From: Pyrenula massariospora
Taxonomy: Eukaryota; Ascomycota; Eurotiomycetes; Pyrenulales; Pyrenulaceae
DNA: 64,000 nt
Assembly: GCA_021030905.1 (NCBI GenBank)
Contig: JAGFMI010000015.1
Span: 806,001-870,000 of the forward strand
Direction of reading: 5' to 3'
In this document: one piece after another, positions 34,166 through 44,887 of the stretch
Layout: each line of letters begins with the position of its first letter
Numbering within the stretch: the stretch's first letter is position 1
The notes under the pieces: model-generated
The model's database searches: none
Told to the model about the DNA's origin: nothing
The model's input: only the letters and a program-made list of their open reading frames with translations
Position numbers and translations under genes: made by a program

Positions 34166-37100
34166 ATGGGTTGGTTGAACAGGTCGCGAGCTGCTTCGGA
34201 CGAGCATAGTTTAGAAGTCGGACGCCCAACACTACAATATACGGACGCTCAACCTCGGAATGACCTCCAGTCTTTAGGGCAGATCACTCCGTCTGCAAGG
34301 CCGGGGACCGCGAAAGACGGATCCAAGGCATTTGAAGAGGAACGACCAAAGACGTCCGGAGCAGCTTCGAGGCAGAAACCTAGGCCAACATTACCACAGA
34401 CACCGGCTTCCTTCAATCTGTATCCTTCTGCTGCCACGCACGGCAACACTTCCAAGACAAACCTTGCAATCAACGTGGATGATGGAGCGCCAATTGGCAT
34501 GGCGCTGGGAAGTCCTACTCATCCTCCACCACGACCGGCTCAGCAAACTCATGGTCGATCTCCACTCCTGAATTCTGAAGCTCTTGCGCATGATGAAAAT
34601 TTGTACGATGACTCTGCAACGAAGAACAAGTCTGGAAAATGGAAGAAGTTGGGTGGCATATTCAGAGCTAAGAACGCATTTGGGCAGCCCGTACAACACA
34701 CGTCCGCTTTTTATTCGCTCACCAATCAATATGCTGCCTCCGTATCACCAACCGAAGAAAGGAAGCCAGCACCAGTAGAAACGTGGCCTTTGCCGCAACC
34801 ACCAGTAGGCATGCCGGCCAAAGCTCAGAAACTCACCGGCCAACTTGATAATGCTAATAAGAGTGCTGCATCCCTTGGCAAGCCTTCAATGGATTCAAGT
34901 CGGCGACCAACAGGCCCGAAGAGGTCACTGGAAAGTCATGATGATCACAATGCCGCAATAAGAAATTTTGAGAGCTCTGCCATGTTCAGCAAGGGAGCTG
35001 TTAGTACTCTCCCTTCTCTAGACGTCGACATACCGGATGCACAGATGGAACGGTACAGTATTATGTTCGGAAGTCTACTTGGCGGCTCCTCTTCAAACCT
35101 TCTTGCGAGACGCAGTCGTATGCTTGAGAAGCTCAAGACGCTAAGCGACGAAGACGAGATATCTCCCGCCAAGAAGGACGAAAAAGCCCTATACTCGGAT
35201 ACTCTCGGTCTACCTAAAGGGCCAAAAGATCACTCACATCTCGCTGCGCAAGCCCAGCCTCTAAGAAGGGCTACTTCTCCCAGCCAAAAATCCCCGAACC
35301 TAAATTTGTTTCCTCAAGACGATAAGCTTGGAAAAGATGTGCGAAGAAGTCCGGTTTCGAGATCATTCACCGCGCCTGCGAGACTATCACCAATGCGGGA
35401 GACCTTTGAACATGAGAAGTCCAAAGCCAAGGGCCAAATACAACCGGACATGGACTTTGTCTCTAGTCCATCTCAGACGACCTCTGCGACGACCCACAGT
35501 CAGAAGTACAGCTCTGATAGCTCATTTCTATCACCGACATCCACTCGAGATTCCGCCGACGTAGAGGACATTCTATTCAACGTTAAGCCCCTACAGCCTT
35601 GGGGTGAATATGAGGAACAACAATGGGAGTTAGTATCAAATGAGAATTTGGCGAAGCTTCCCCCACTCAATATGCCGCTGAAACAACGATCGAATCTTGG
35701 CCCAAGATCTCCTGAATGGGACATGATCCATTCGAAGCAGTCTCAGGTTAAGGAAGCGGAAGTGAAAGCTTCACGGGTCAAAAGTCAGGATTCCCACGAA
35801 GAGACTCTAGCAGCGCTAGAAAGACCGGCGCCGAGAGGGCAAGACCTTGCTCCGTTGAAAGCAACGAAGGCAGCTGTGGATCGTCTCATGAGCCCCCCGC
35901 CTTCTGCAAATCGTATCAGATTAAATGAAAAGATCGCAAAGCTCGACGAAGATATCGCAAAACTTGCCAAAGCTCGCATTGAGTCCCTCGCACCAGACCA
36001 GGCTGCCTTCTCCGTCACATCCGATGCCGTTTCCGACGCGGTGCGTAAGCTCAACGAGCCTCTCGCTCGCAGTATCTCGCAGAAGAAGGCAAACGAAACA
36101 GGATCCGAGGACCCTTCGATTCCGAGAGCAGATTCTTTGACCGTCAAGCAAGAAACATACATTCCGAAGCTCAAGGTCCGCAATCGCTCCAACACCATCA
36201 CTCAGTCTGATGCACTATCTCACACGCCTACCTCGTCAACCACAACCCCAGCGACATCAAAACCCATTACCTCACAGTCCCAATCCCAGTCGTCTTCTCC
36301 ACCATCTTCCCGCCTCCCCCGCCGCGTCGCCTCCCGTCCAGCAATGACCGATACCGCTATCACAACCCTCGCCTCCGACCTCGACGCCCTTGAACACCAA
36401 ATTGAATCTCGCGCCGTTCGTGCCATGAAAAAACAAGCTACCGCCACTGCCGCGGCGAAACCAACCGCATCCCCCGACCTCGACCCCGTAATCTCCCCGC
36501 CAGCCAGCCTCTCCGACTTCCCCACCCCTGGATCCGCAGCCCCCAAACCCTCAGCATTCGGCCTTTCAGGCACAATCTCTTCCGCGACCGGCTCCCCCCG
36601 CCCCGCCCTCGTCCAGTCCACCCGCCCCGCAACCGACGACTCAACCTCCTCCAAACGAGGCGAGAGCCGCGCCGTCCGCGCCGCGCGCAAACAAGCCGCC
36701 GAACTCCAAAAGGCCCGGAGCACGGAGAGCCTCCACGCCGCCGCGGCGACAGCAGCCCCGCACTCCCCGCTCCCCTCGCTCCCGCCACAGCAGGAGGCAG
36801 ATCCGGAGATATGGGGGAAATCCGCAACCCCTTCCCCGCAACCCGAGGTCCAGCTCGCGCGCCAGATCAGCCTGAGCAAGCGCCCCAAACAGCTCCTCGT
36901 GCCCATCCCCATCTCCACCTCTTCCTCATCCGGGTCCAAGACCCGTCCTGCTCCTTCCCCCGCCGCCGAGAATACCCGCGGCGTGGTACAGGTAGATCCC
37001 ACGGTCCTAAGGGAGAGGGACGGGGAGCGGTTCCGCGAGGGGATGCGCGTGCAGACGCCGACGCTGATCGTGGGGCCGGATGGGATTGGGATTGGGGATT

Positions 37101-37171
37101 CGGGGGCGTTTGGGAGGGGACGGGGGCATCGGTATGAGAGGAGTGTTGGGGTGGTTATTGAGAGTGCTTGA
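34166..37171 (+). CDS. Large disordered protein of unknown function
   Basis: Intronless, 1001 aa. No catalytic domain was recognised. The protein is rich in Ser, Pro, Lys and Arg with many potential phosphorylation sites. Some islands look ordered: SGKWKKLGGIFRAKNAFGQP (about 154-173), a region near 290-325 containing MERYSIMFGSLLGG, and a coiled-coil-like stretch near 585-605 (LNEKIAKLDEDIAKLAKARI). ESRAVRAMKKQA and ESRAVRAARKQA (about 752 and 832) are two copies of one helical motif. It ends with a segment containing QTPTLIVGPDGIGIGDSGAF. A scaffold or cell-cortex role is possible but unproven. The 3' part shows the C-rich to G-rich switch at about 37000. Confidence 0.8.
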   Translation: MGWLNRSRAASDEHSLEVGRPTLQYTDAQPRNDLQSLGQITPSARPGTAKDGSKAFEEERPKTSGAASRQKPRPTLPQTPASFNLYPSAATHGNTSKTNLAINVDDGAPIGMALGSPTHPPPRPAQQTHGRSPLLNSEALAHDENLYDDSATKNKSGKWKKLGGIFRAKNAFGQPVQHTSAFYSLTNQYAASVSPTEERKPAPVETWPLPQPPVGMPAKAQKLTGQLDNANKSAASLGKPSMDSSRRPTGPKRSLESHDDHNAAIRNFESSAMFSKGAVSTLPSLDVDIPDAQMERYSIMFGSLLGGSSSNLLARRSRMLEKLKTLSDEDEISPAKKDEKALYSDTLGLPKGPKDHSHLAAQAQPLRRATSPSQKSPNLNLFPQDDKLGKDVRRSPVSRSFTAPARLSPMRETFEHEKSKAKGQIQPDMDFVSSPSQTTSATTHSQKYSSDSSFLSPTSTRDSADVEDILFNVKPLQPWGEYEEQQWELVSNENLAKLPPLNMPLKQRSNLGPRSPEWDMIHSKQSQVKEAEVKASRVKSQDSHEETLAALERPAPRGQDLAPLKATKAAVDRLMSPPPSANRIRLNEKIAKLDEDIAKLAKARIESLAPDQAAFSVTSDAVSDAVRKLNEPLARSISQKKANETGSEDPSIPRADSLTVKQETYIPKLKVRNRSNTITQSDALSHTPTSSTTTPATSKPITSQSQSQSSSPPSSRLPRRVASRPAMTDTAITTLASDLDALEHQIESRAVRAMKKQATATAAAKPTASPDLDPVISPPASLSDFPTPGSAAPKPSAFGLSGTISSATGSPRPALVQSTRPATDDSTSSKRGESRAVRAARKQAAELQKARSTESLHAAAATAAPHSPLPSLPPQQEADPEIWGKSATPSPQPEVQLARQISLSKRPKQLLVPIPISTSSSSGSKTRPAPSPAAENTRGVVQVDPTVLRERDGERFREGMRVQTPTLIVGPDGIGIGDSGAFGRGRGHRYERSVGVVIESA

Positions 37172-37358
37172 TTCTGGTTTGGGGTTGGTTTGGAGTGGTC
37201 CGTCTTTTTCCGCGGCTATGAGGGCGACGGTGCACGCCAGGGCATTCGGATGCACTTTCATTCTTGCTTTCTTCCCATTTCGCCTCTAGAGTGCGACATT
37301 TCATTCCATTCCATTCCATCAGATATACCTTATTCACCAAGATTTAGCGCCGGGTCTG

Positions 37359-37386
37359 GTACGGGTACGGGTACGGGTCGGGTACC
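37359..37386 (+). repeat. ACGGGT-type hexamer repeat
   Basis: GGTACGGGTACGGGTACGGG followed by TCGGGTACC: about four imperfect hexamer units. Confidence 0.8.
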
Positions 37387-37927
37387 TTTTCTTTTCTTTT
37401 CTCTTTTTTTCCAGCTTGACGGTTGACCGAGAGCGGATGGAATGGATATGCGCGGCGTTTTGCAGGTTTAAAGAATATTAGATAGGAGGTACAGTGGGTG
37501 GGCCAGGTCTGCCCTTGGATCCGTGGGGGGTGTGGGGATGGAGATGGGTATATGAGTAGATGGTAGATGGTAGATAATGAGATGATATGATACTCAAGTT
37601 TCACTTAATTATCCTTAGATGTTTTGAATGAGGGTAACGCGCAGGGGTATAGGAGAGATGGATGGCACCAGGTTGTGGGGAGAGGGTTGGCAGTAGATTA
37701 CGCGCTGGACGCAGGTAGTTTGCTGCCAGCGTCATATTTATACTTATGCTCTACGGAGGGGGGGTTGGATATAAGGCTATTTAGTGGTAGACGGGGTGTA
37801 GACTACTTGTGGTACATAGGGTAGGGTGGGGCAAGGTAGTGCGACCTTGTTTTGGAAATATAATTCCCGGAAATACAGTATCACGAGCCCAGCTTCGACG
37901 GAGTTGATCACAACCCGAACCACTTTC

Positions 37928-38012
37928 GAGGCCGGGGGACAGAAGTCGTGGCCACTCCTACCGACTAGTAATCGGGGAGGGTGGTGGCCATGACTTCTGT
38001 TCCCCCAGCCTC
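37928..38012. mobile_element. MITE-like inverted-repeat element, copy 1
   Basis: An 85-bp element whose two 28-29 bp arms are nearly perfect inverted copies. The left arm starts GAGGCCGGGGGACAGAAGTC; the reverse complement of the right arm starts GAGGCTGGGGGAACAGAAGT. Arms differ by two substitutions and one indel, with a core of about 28 bp. A second copy with the same arm motif lies at 53248-53342. No coding capacity, so it would be a non-autonomous element moved in trans, or a conserved hairpin. Confidence 0.7.
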
Positions 38013-38881
38013 ATTTTGATGGGGGATGTGGTGGTATTTGCAGGCCTGCGCCAGTGAATGCTGATTGCTATACTGCCATATGGGAAGGGTAGAGTCTTTA
38101 CTTTGATGATAATGTTCTCCTCGCGTCTTCTTGTTGGATGGTATCTGCCGCCAGCTCTTGATGTCTTTCAAGTTAGAATTTACCCGGCTTGGGGCTTTTC
38201 TTTATCCCGGAATAGGTCGGGGGATGATAGCCGGGGAAGAAGGACTTGGAGGAGAAAATTGGCAGAGACCAGTTTTGCTGGCTCTTCGCAGGTCTTGCCG
38301 GCTGTCGATCAAGGTGTGCCAGGGAGACTCTGGATTTTGTAAGAAGCCTCTCGCCGCAGAGGTCAGCTTCGAACAATCATTCGCCACAGACGCCTTTCCT
38401 AGAGATAATGTTGGTAGACTCAATAGGTTCTAAGAGGGAGTCTATCGCAGCAAAGTAAATTCGAAAGAGCGAAGAAGTTTTGTGATTGCCCAGCTAAACC
38501 TCTAGTCGCTCGCTCTCAACAGAATTAGTTTTAAAAGGGCGGTTTTCCGTCATCGTTGCATTGCTTGCTGTCGCAGCGAGCATCTAGTAGTGATGATGAC
38601 GACGACATCGGGCGACGACGAGGTCTTCGCACGAACTTCATTTCTAGGGTGTTCCTGCGCCGGAGTTCTCAATCATCGTTGCCCTGAAGAGCAATGCGTA
38701 AATATGGGGCAGAGGTGTTGCAGGGGTTATGATTGGTACGAAAAAGCTACGACACATGGGGGACAGCCTGATACCGCTTGCAACACCCAGCCTTGTACGC
38801 AATTTAGATTCGTTTTTAGTTGTATTAGCTCTACTTTTGGTCCCTGACGCTCATGCATTCTATGCATCATATGCTCGGCGC

Positions 38882-41800
38882 ATGGAGATGTCAGAAGGGC
38901 AGACGCAGGCACAAAGCACGGTAGTTAAGCGGACATACCCACCCCTAATAATCTGGGCAAAAACTAACGGCCTTAGCAGCTGCCCAGGAGACAACGCCGG
39001 GCTCACTCCGAGATTACTGAACCTCAAGCAAAGCGACAGCGATTGACCGCAGACTTTGACAATCATCGCACCACCTACAGGGCGCATCCTATTCCATCGA
39101 ATTGGAACAGGGATACAACAAACAAAGTCCTCGAGGACGCGTTACAGATCACTGCAGATTTTGGTCTCAATATCCGTTCTTTGGCCATTGATACACCTCA
39201 CCGCCTCAATCAGCAGCAACTAACTGCTACCCTCTCTTTTCTTCGTATTCCTCCGCTTCTCAAAGCGGATAGCTCCGGTCCAAGTTTGTCTCCAAGAGAA
39301 GAGTGGACGATAGAATTCGAAAGAGATGATATTCCCCAGAAGGAAATATATCTTGATACACATTTCACAGGCTTCACTCCTGTATCTCCGGCAGAGAATG
39401 ACGAAGAGCACACGATTGAGTATGAGTTCTAGTTTTCTAGAAGCTCATATCTGATTCATCTAGTTGTCTTGTTTTGCATGATCTTTCTGGACATGCAGTC
39501 GAGTCTTTCAAGATAAGAGACGATTCATATGTATGGCTTCGTGATGGTCTGCCATTTGACATACCAACGCTCCGTATCTGGCTCTATGGTTACAAGTCGT
39601 CCCTGAATGCGAATGATTCTGTGGCAAGCGTCGATGAATATGCAGATACGTTGCTATCGTTGGTGCGTGGTATGCGAGGATGGAGTACGGTTGGTTTTCC
39701 AAAGCTCTAGAGAAATCGAGAATTGCTGAGGTTGACATGACCTAGAAGCAGAAAAGACCAATTGTTTTTATTGCCCACGGCTTAGGAGGTCTGGTGTTGA
39801 AGCAGGTCTGCTCTTCTCTTCCTTTGCCTTGTGTTTGGATTATATTGAGCAAGTTTTAGTGCCTAGCATCCCTTAGAAAGAACGCCAGCTCCCTTGACTG
39901 GGACATACTGCACTGTATTTACGGTATTATGTTTTTTGGAGTCCCAACTCAGGGAATGCAAACTGAAGAATTGGCTGCCATGGTTGGTCAAAAGCCACAT
40001 AGATACACGCTTTCACTTCTAGACCAGAATTTCGGGCAAAAGCTCAAGCGTCATCAACACCAAGAATTTTGCGATTCATTCAATTTCAAAGACTCGCAGA
40101 TCGTCCACGTCTACGAAACAAAAAAGACCCCGACCGTTAAAGAGGCATGGCGTCTCTATGCATTTTCTGAATGTTGCTAATTGTCTTCAGGACCCGCAAA
40201 CAAAAACCTGGTCTCGGTCAGGGCCGGCAAAACTTCTGGTCGGGCCATTCTCTGCCACAATGACGGCGTCTCTTGGAAAGGTTCAGGAATCCTCCTTTTC
40301 CATCGATACTGACCATTTGAACATGGTCAAATTCTCTCCCAACGATCGTGTGGAATATGCGAAAGTCCGCCTTCATCTCCAGGACTTTGTGAAAGAAGCC
40401 CCACAAGTCATACACAGTCGAATGGAATCAAATAAAGGTATTTCAGCTAAGTATAGCACATGCTGGCGCGTGTTGGAAGTTTGAGCTGTGTTACCCTAGG
40501 GAGAAGTTTGCTACTTGAACTTTTTCTTATGCCTTCATTCACTTGAACACCGCTTGTCTGGCTTGTCTTGAGGTTTTACCCGTGATTTTGGCATTAATTC
40601 TGTGGTGGGAAGTTATTCATCATTTACTGACTTTTGAACAGAAGATACGATTCCTAAAGATGCTGGTCATTATCTTTCATTGGTTTTTCCTTCTTTAATT
40701 GATTTCTCTAGTCAAAGCAACATGCTTGACCTCATCGATGACATCACGTCTTCGAACGAGACCGAATGGTTGTTTGAAAGCTCTGAATTTGAGGATTGGT
40801 TGAACCCCTCACATCATCAACGACTTGAACCAAAGTTTCTCTGGGTTTTAGAGAGGCCCACCTGTGAAAGAGGAAGAATAGCTCAAGTCCTAACCGAAAA
40901 AGTGAGAGGAAAAAATGACCTGGAATCGCCAGACATTGTATCGTTCTTTTGTGGAAACATGCCAGGTTTTGAGTCTACTGACATCAACATGACTGCACAG
41001 TTTGTTGGTAGCCTTTCGTCCCAGCTCCTAAGTGCTGATCCTCGCCGATGGGAATCAGTGAAAACCGGCCTGATGAGTTCCGGGATTACAAGATATGGCC
41101 CACCGCCTATCAATCGCGATTCCCAATGGCTTAGCATACTCGTGGATATCATAGGGGCTCTTCAAGAACGCGAAATTGTTGCCATAGTCGATGATCTGGA
41201 CCTGATCCAACCGCGAAAGGGTCAGAAATTAGCCAAAGCTATCGCTTCTCTCCTCCAAATACTGCAGCAGAGACAAATACACAACTTTCGGCTTCTGGTG
41301 TTCGCGCAACCAACTGAGACTGTCAAAACTTTGTTCCATCATCTGCCAAGCATTGACAAAGATCGGCAGCGACGAAGCTAGCCTGATACGCCCATTCTAT
41401 GGGCAAAAAGTCTGATATGGTCTATATTGCTTTAGATCCCTACATTTCACAAGAGAGAACCTGTGAGTGGATTCTTCGGCATGGGTTCTAAAAAAAGTAG
41501 GGACAGCACTACAGCGAGCGTGCTATAGGTACATAGAAAGCTAGAAAGTGGCGAATTCACCTATTTAAAGCGTGTCGTGAAAGTCAAGAGGAAGAAATTC
41601 GGGGCGAAAACTGAGAATGACTCGGTATTACTCGACGTTAATCGCAATACCGCTAGTGAGGATTGTGACATAATTATTGCAAACTTCGTTTCTAGCTTTC
41701 GAAGTGCTTCAAGCGAGACAAGTCATGAAAACAGGCTTCGCTCTATTCTATATCCATTCCTGCAGCAAAAGAGTAAGCCCATGGGACTTTTCAAGAGATG

Positions 41801-43437
41801 TCATCGGGCGTTGCAACATTAGCAAGACGGATTTGACTGGCTATATGAATATCTTAGATCAATATTTCTGTCTATCGCAACGCCTAACCTTGATCTCAAA
41901 TTCTGTATATTCTTAGACGCCAAATACGAATCGGATCAGAACAAGCGTCCGGAAATCATTAATCCCTTCTTAGATATTACTTTAGGAAGCGCGGGAAAGG
42001 TTGTCATAAAGAGTATTGTGGCAAGTAGACTCGACAGAGACCTTGCACTCGGTTTCGAGCACAGCGACAGAATAACACTTCAGGGCGAGTGAAAGGAACA
42101 TTAAGCAAGCAGCCGCCGACCGACTGGAAGACATAGTGTTGGCGATAAAACGAGCAGAACTTGATTTCAAGGATGCGACAGCATACATCATCGAAAATTC
42201 ATGTGGCGTTTTTCTATAGGTCTCTCTCGTGTTAAGGGAACTGCACGATCTCGTCGAAACAGGTTGGAGCCAGGCAGGTCTGATGGAACTCCTCAAGTAT
42301 TTGCGACTCGATCTCGCAGATATACACAGGAGTGTTATCAAAAAGGTTATGGCAGGAAATGATCGGATCGGGATTTTTGCTCAGGATACCCGTGACGACA
42401 AAGTCCTAGGGGCCGGAAAGATGCTCTTATGGGCGACTTTGACCTCAAGACCACTGACGCTGCAAGAACACGAAGATGCAGTCTCTATGTAAGTGAGATC
42501 ACTTTTGCCGACAGTTGTACCAGAGTACTTCGAACAGAACCAAATACACTCAATTGAACGTCGAATTTTTCACGTTTGTGGTGGATTGCTTGGGGTATGA
42601 ATTCTACTTGATTAAAGTCCAGCATGCTTATGTGGTACAGATAAACAAAGGAACCCATCAGGTTTAACTGCTTCACCAGACTGTGCGAGAATTTGTCCTC
42701 GATCCTGGAAAGATCGCAGAGCCTCTCGATCTCGACGTGCATGCGGGCGATCTTCAGATAGTGACTGCCTGTGTCTTTGACATGACCATCGTGGCCAATG
42801 CACATTCCAGCACTAAAGAACTCCTCTCTCCTATTAACGACAATGACTTTGCGAACTTCGTCGCTGATTTGAACCGGCATAATCTTTTAGAGTATGCCCT
42901 TCAACATTTGCCTACTCACCTCTTACATCTTAGATCCGCAGCTTCACCTGCTCAGCAACAGGCAGCAGACGCTGCCACTGAGGCCTTTTTCAAATCCTTG
43001 GAAATTACCAGTGGACCAGAAAGATCGAAACTTCAACCCTGCAGAACATATGTCAGTCTCTTCTTTGGCCTGTGGATCGAGAAAACCAATTTGTGTTCCA
43101 ATATCCCGGTGTCAACGAGCCTCGCTAACACTGCTAGAGCGCATATGCTACTAGCTGCTGCTGAGCGCGGTTATGTTACTGCTACGAAAGTTCTGCTAGC
43201 AGCTGGCGTGGAAGTCAACGATGTTATAGAGGCCGGTGGCTCGACTGCGTTGCACGTGGCTGCCGCCCGAGGCTACATGTTGGTTGTGAAGATACTACTC
43301 GAGCACCACGCTGACACACGGCTCGTAAATAATGCCGGGAAAACTGCTTATGAACTGGCACGTGAAAATGGTTCCTTTAAAATTGAAGCGTTGCTACGTG
43401 CCCATGCTTATTTCACAAGGACTAGATTACAGGAGTA
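38882..43437 (+). pseudogene. Decayed NLR-like gene: alpha/beta hydrolase - two NACHT-like modules - ankyrin repeats
   Basis: Exons 38882-38920, 38977-39419 and from 39464 read a SesB-like lipase domain. It contains LVLHDLSGHAVESFK, VFIAHGLGGLVLK (the usual nucleophile serine of AHSLGG is glycine) and GIMFFGVPTQGM. A first NACHT-like module (about 40680-41380) starts with an EWLFESSEFEDWL segment and has Walker-B-like VAIVDDLDLI. A second module (about 41430-42490) has CEWILRHG, FCIFLD and KMLLWATLTSRPL. LLHQTVREFVLD and at least two ankyrin repeats (ARAHMLLAAAERGYVTATK; TALHVAAARGYMLVVKILLE) close it. Several stops and frame changes occur between 41380 and 42670; one splice donor is GC (40150). 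Both Walker A loops are eroded. Such genes act in fungal self/non-self recognition. Confidence 0.8.
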
Positions 43438-44242
43438 ATTGGAATTGCTACTAGAGAAAGAAGTCCGTCTATATGGCTGTCAATAGAAATACTTAGACAA
43501 TGAAATACCCCGATAGTCGGACATGGGGTAGTTTTGTCCCGGTTCCAATCATTGCCACCATTCGATCCTTTCAAAATTGCCATTTGCCTAATCCCATCCG
43601 ACTCGAAAGCCCGGTTACAATATGCTCTCTTGCAACGTTGCCAATGAGATCACAGCTGCAGCTTTGACTGTACCTTGATCACGACTCAACCCGTTGTTAC
43701 TGCGGTCATAGGGGTAATAAATTTTAGCACGTTCATCGTAACACTGGTTTTTGAGCGTGTTGAGTACACCAACAAGGTGAGATAGCACCGTGAAAACGCG
43801 GAAACGTATGTGAAATGTCAGATGGGGGTGGTGGAGATTCCAAATCATTACTCCTGCAACCATCCGCCGCGCTTGAGGCTCCTAAATAGAACGATTGCTA
43901 CCGCTATCGTGCTCTAGCTAGTACTAAATTTCGACTCACACGTAGCCTAAAATATAACGGGTGCAGCTAGACGATATAATGTATGCTTGCACACGGTAAG
44001 GCCACCGGCAAGCCTCGATCGACAACATATTTTTGAAGACGATTTTGCTGCCAGCGATGATAAAACTTTGCGTCCCGAGATGCTAGATGGCGGGCTTCAA
44101 GGTTTATCTGGTCGTTCGCCACGGCCGTTGGATCAACCTATGCCAACCCGTACAGTACTCCTAGCGATTTTGGTAGGAAATGTCGCCAAGATCTAATCGT
44201 CGGGTGTACCTTTCCAAATGTATTGTTCCCAACCCATCCATT
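43438..44242. other. Intergenic
   Basis: No gene. A short TACCCC...GGGGTA inverted repeat lies at about 43506-43530 and includes CCCCGATAGTCGG, which resembles the core of the MITE-like elements. Confidence 0.45.
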
Positions 44243-44887
44243 TCAATGCCTACGCCCCAAGTAGCACCACATCACCAATGTATCATCCGGGCGCGACTGG
44301 CTCGCCACTCCTTCGCTGCGGACGAAGCCCGATTGCTGGGCACGCCTATTGAGTTCACTCGGTATAACAGCCTCGAAGTAGCGCTCCGTCTTCTGCGCCC
44401 GGCCTTTCTCGAGGAGGTAGTCTCGGGCCTGCGGGGAGAAACTGAACCCCATGCAGAGGTACCGACACCCAGCGTATTCGTCACGGAGATTTTCGCCGTT
44501 TGCACCAAGCTTGGCGAGGTCTGCCTCGATGCGGCCCGCGAAATGGGGCTTGGTCGTGCCCCTCTCGTACACCGCGACGGGCTGCCCTTGCGCATCGAGG
44601 CGGCAGTCCTGGCCCAGGCTCTCGCACTTGAACTCGACGATCGTGCGGATGGGCTGGGAACCCGGCGTCGTGATCACCATGTCCGTTGCCTGGGACTGAT
44701 TCACAAATACGTGCTGCTCCCGCTCTACGATCGTGTGTCCGTCACGTGCCAGTCGTAGGCCGAGCTCGACCTGTAGCCAGCCTTCCCAGCCGCCTTTCAT
44801 GAGAAATGCGCGCTCGATCTCGCTGCGTTTCTCTTGTGCCCATCGGTAAATGTTGTACGGGTCATGCAGATTGATCGTGTTCGCCAT
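44243..44887 (-). CDS. Small PD-(D/E)XK nuclease-like protein
   Basis: Intronless, 214 aa, start at the ATG complementary to 44887. The sequence contains WLQVELGLRL (Glu41), then ATDMVITT (Asp69), then RTIVEFKCES (Glu85, Lys87). Helical Glu, Asp, ExK in this order and spacing matches the PD-(D/E)XK nuclease core. YRYLCMGFSF-type residues follow (GCRYLCMGFSFSP, about 144-156). No membrane segment or signal peptide. It may cut nucleic acid or be a DNA-binding relative; no partner domain is fused. It is GC-richer than its flanks. Coding is well supported by the motif order; the function is inferred. Confidence 0.65.
   Translation of the reverse strand: MANTINLHDPYNIYRWAQEKRSEIERAFLMKGGWEGWLQVELGLRLARDGHTIVEREQHVFVNQSQATDMVITTPGSQPIRTIVEFKCESLGQDCRLDAQGQPVAVYERGTTKPHFAGRIEADLAKLGANGENLRDEYAGCRYLCMGFSFSPQARDYLLEKGRAQKTERYFEAVIPSELNRRAQQSGFVRSEGVASQSRPDDTLVMWCYLGRRH

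Larger units (their letters stand above)
37172..38881. other. Intergenic with small repeats and a MITE-like element
   Basis: No gene supported. It holds a CATTC run (37298-37318), the ACGGGT hexamer run (37359-37386), a TAGATGG-type run near 37555-37580 and the inverted-repeat element at 37928-38012. Confidence 0.5.

Noticed and set aside
37359-37386. ACGGGT hexamers as an internal telomere-like tract
   Set aside because: The unit is not the usual fungal TTAGGG and only about four imperfect copies exist; treated as a simple repeat.
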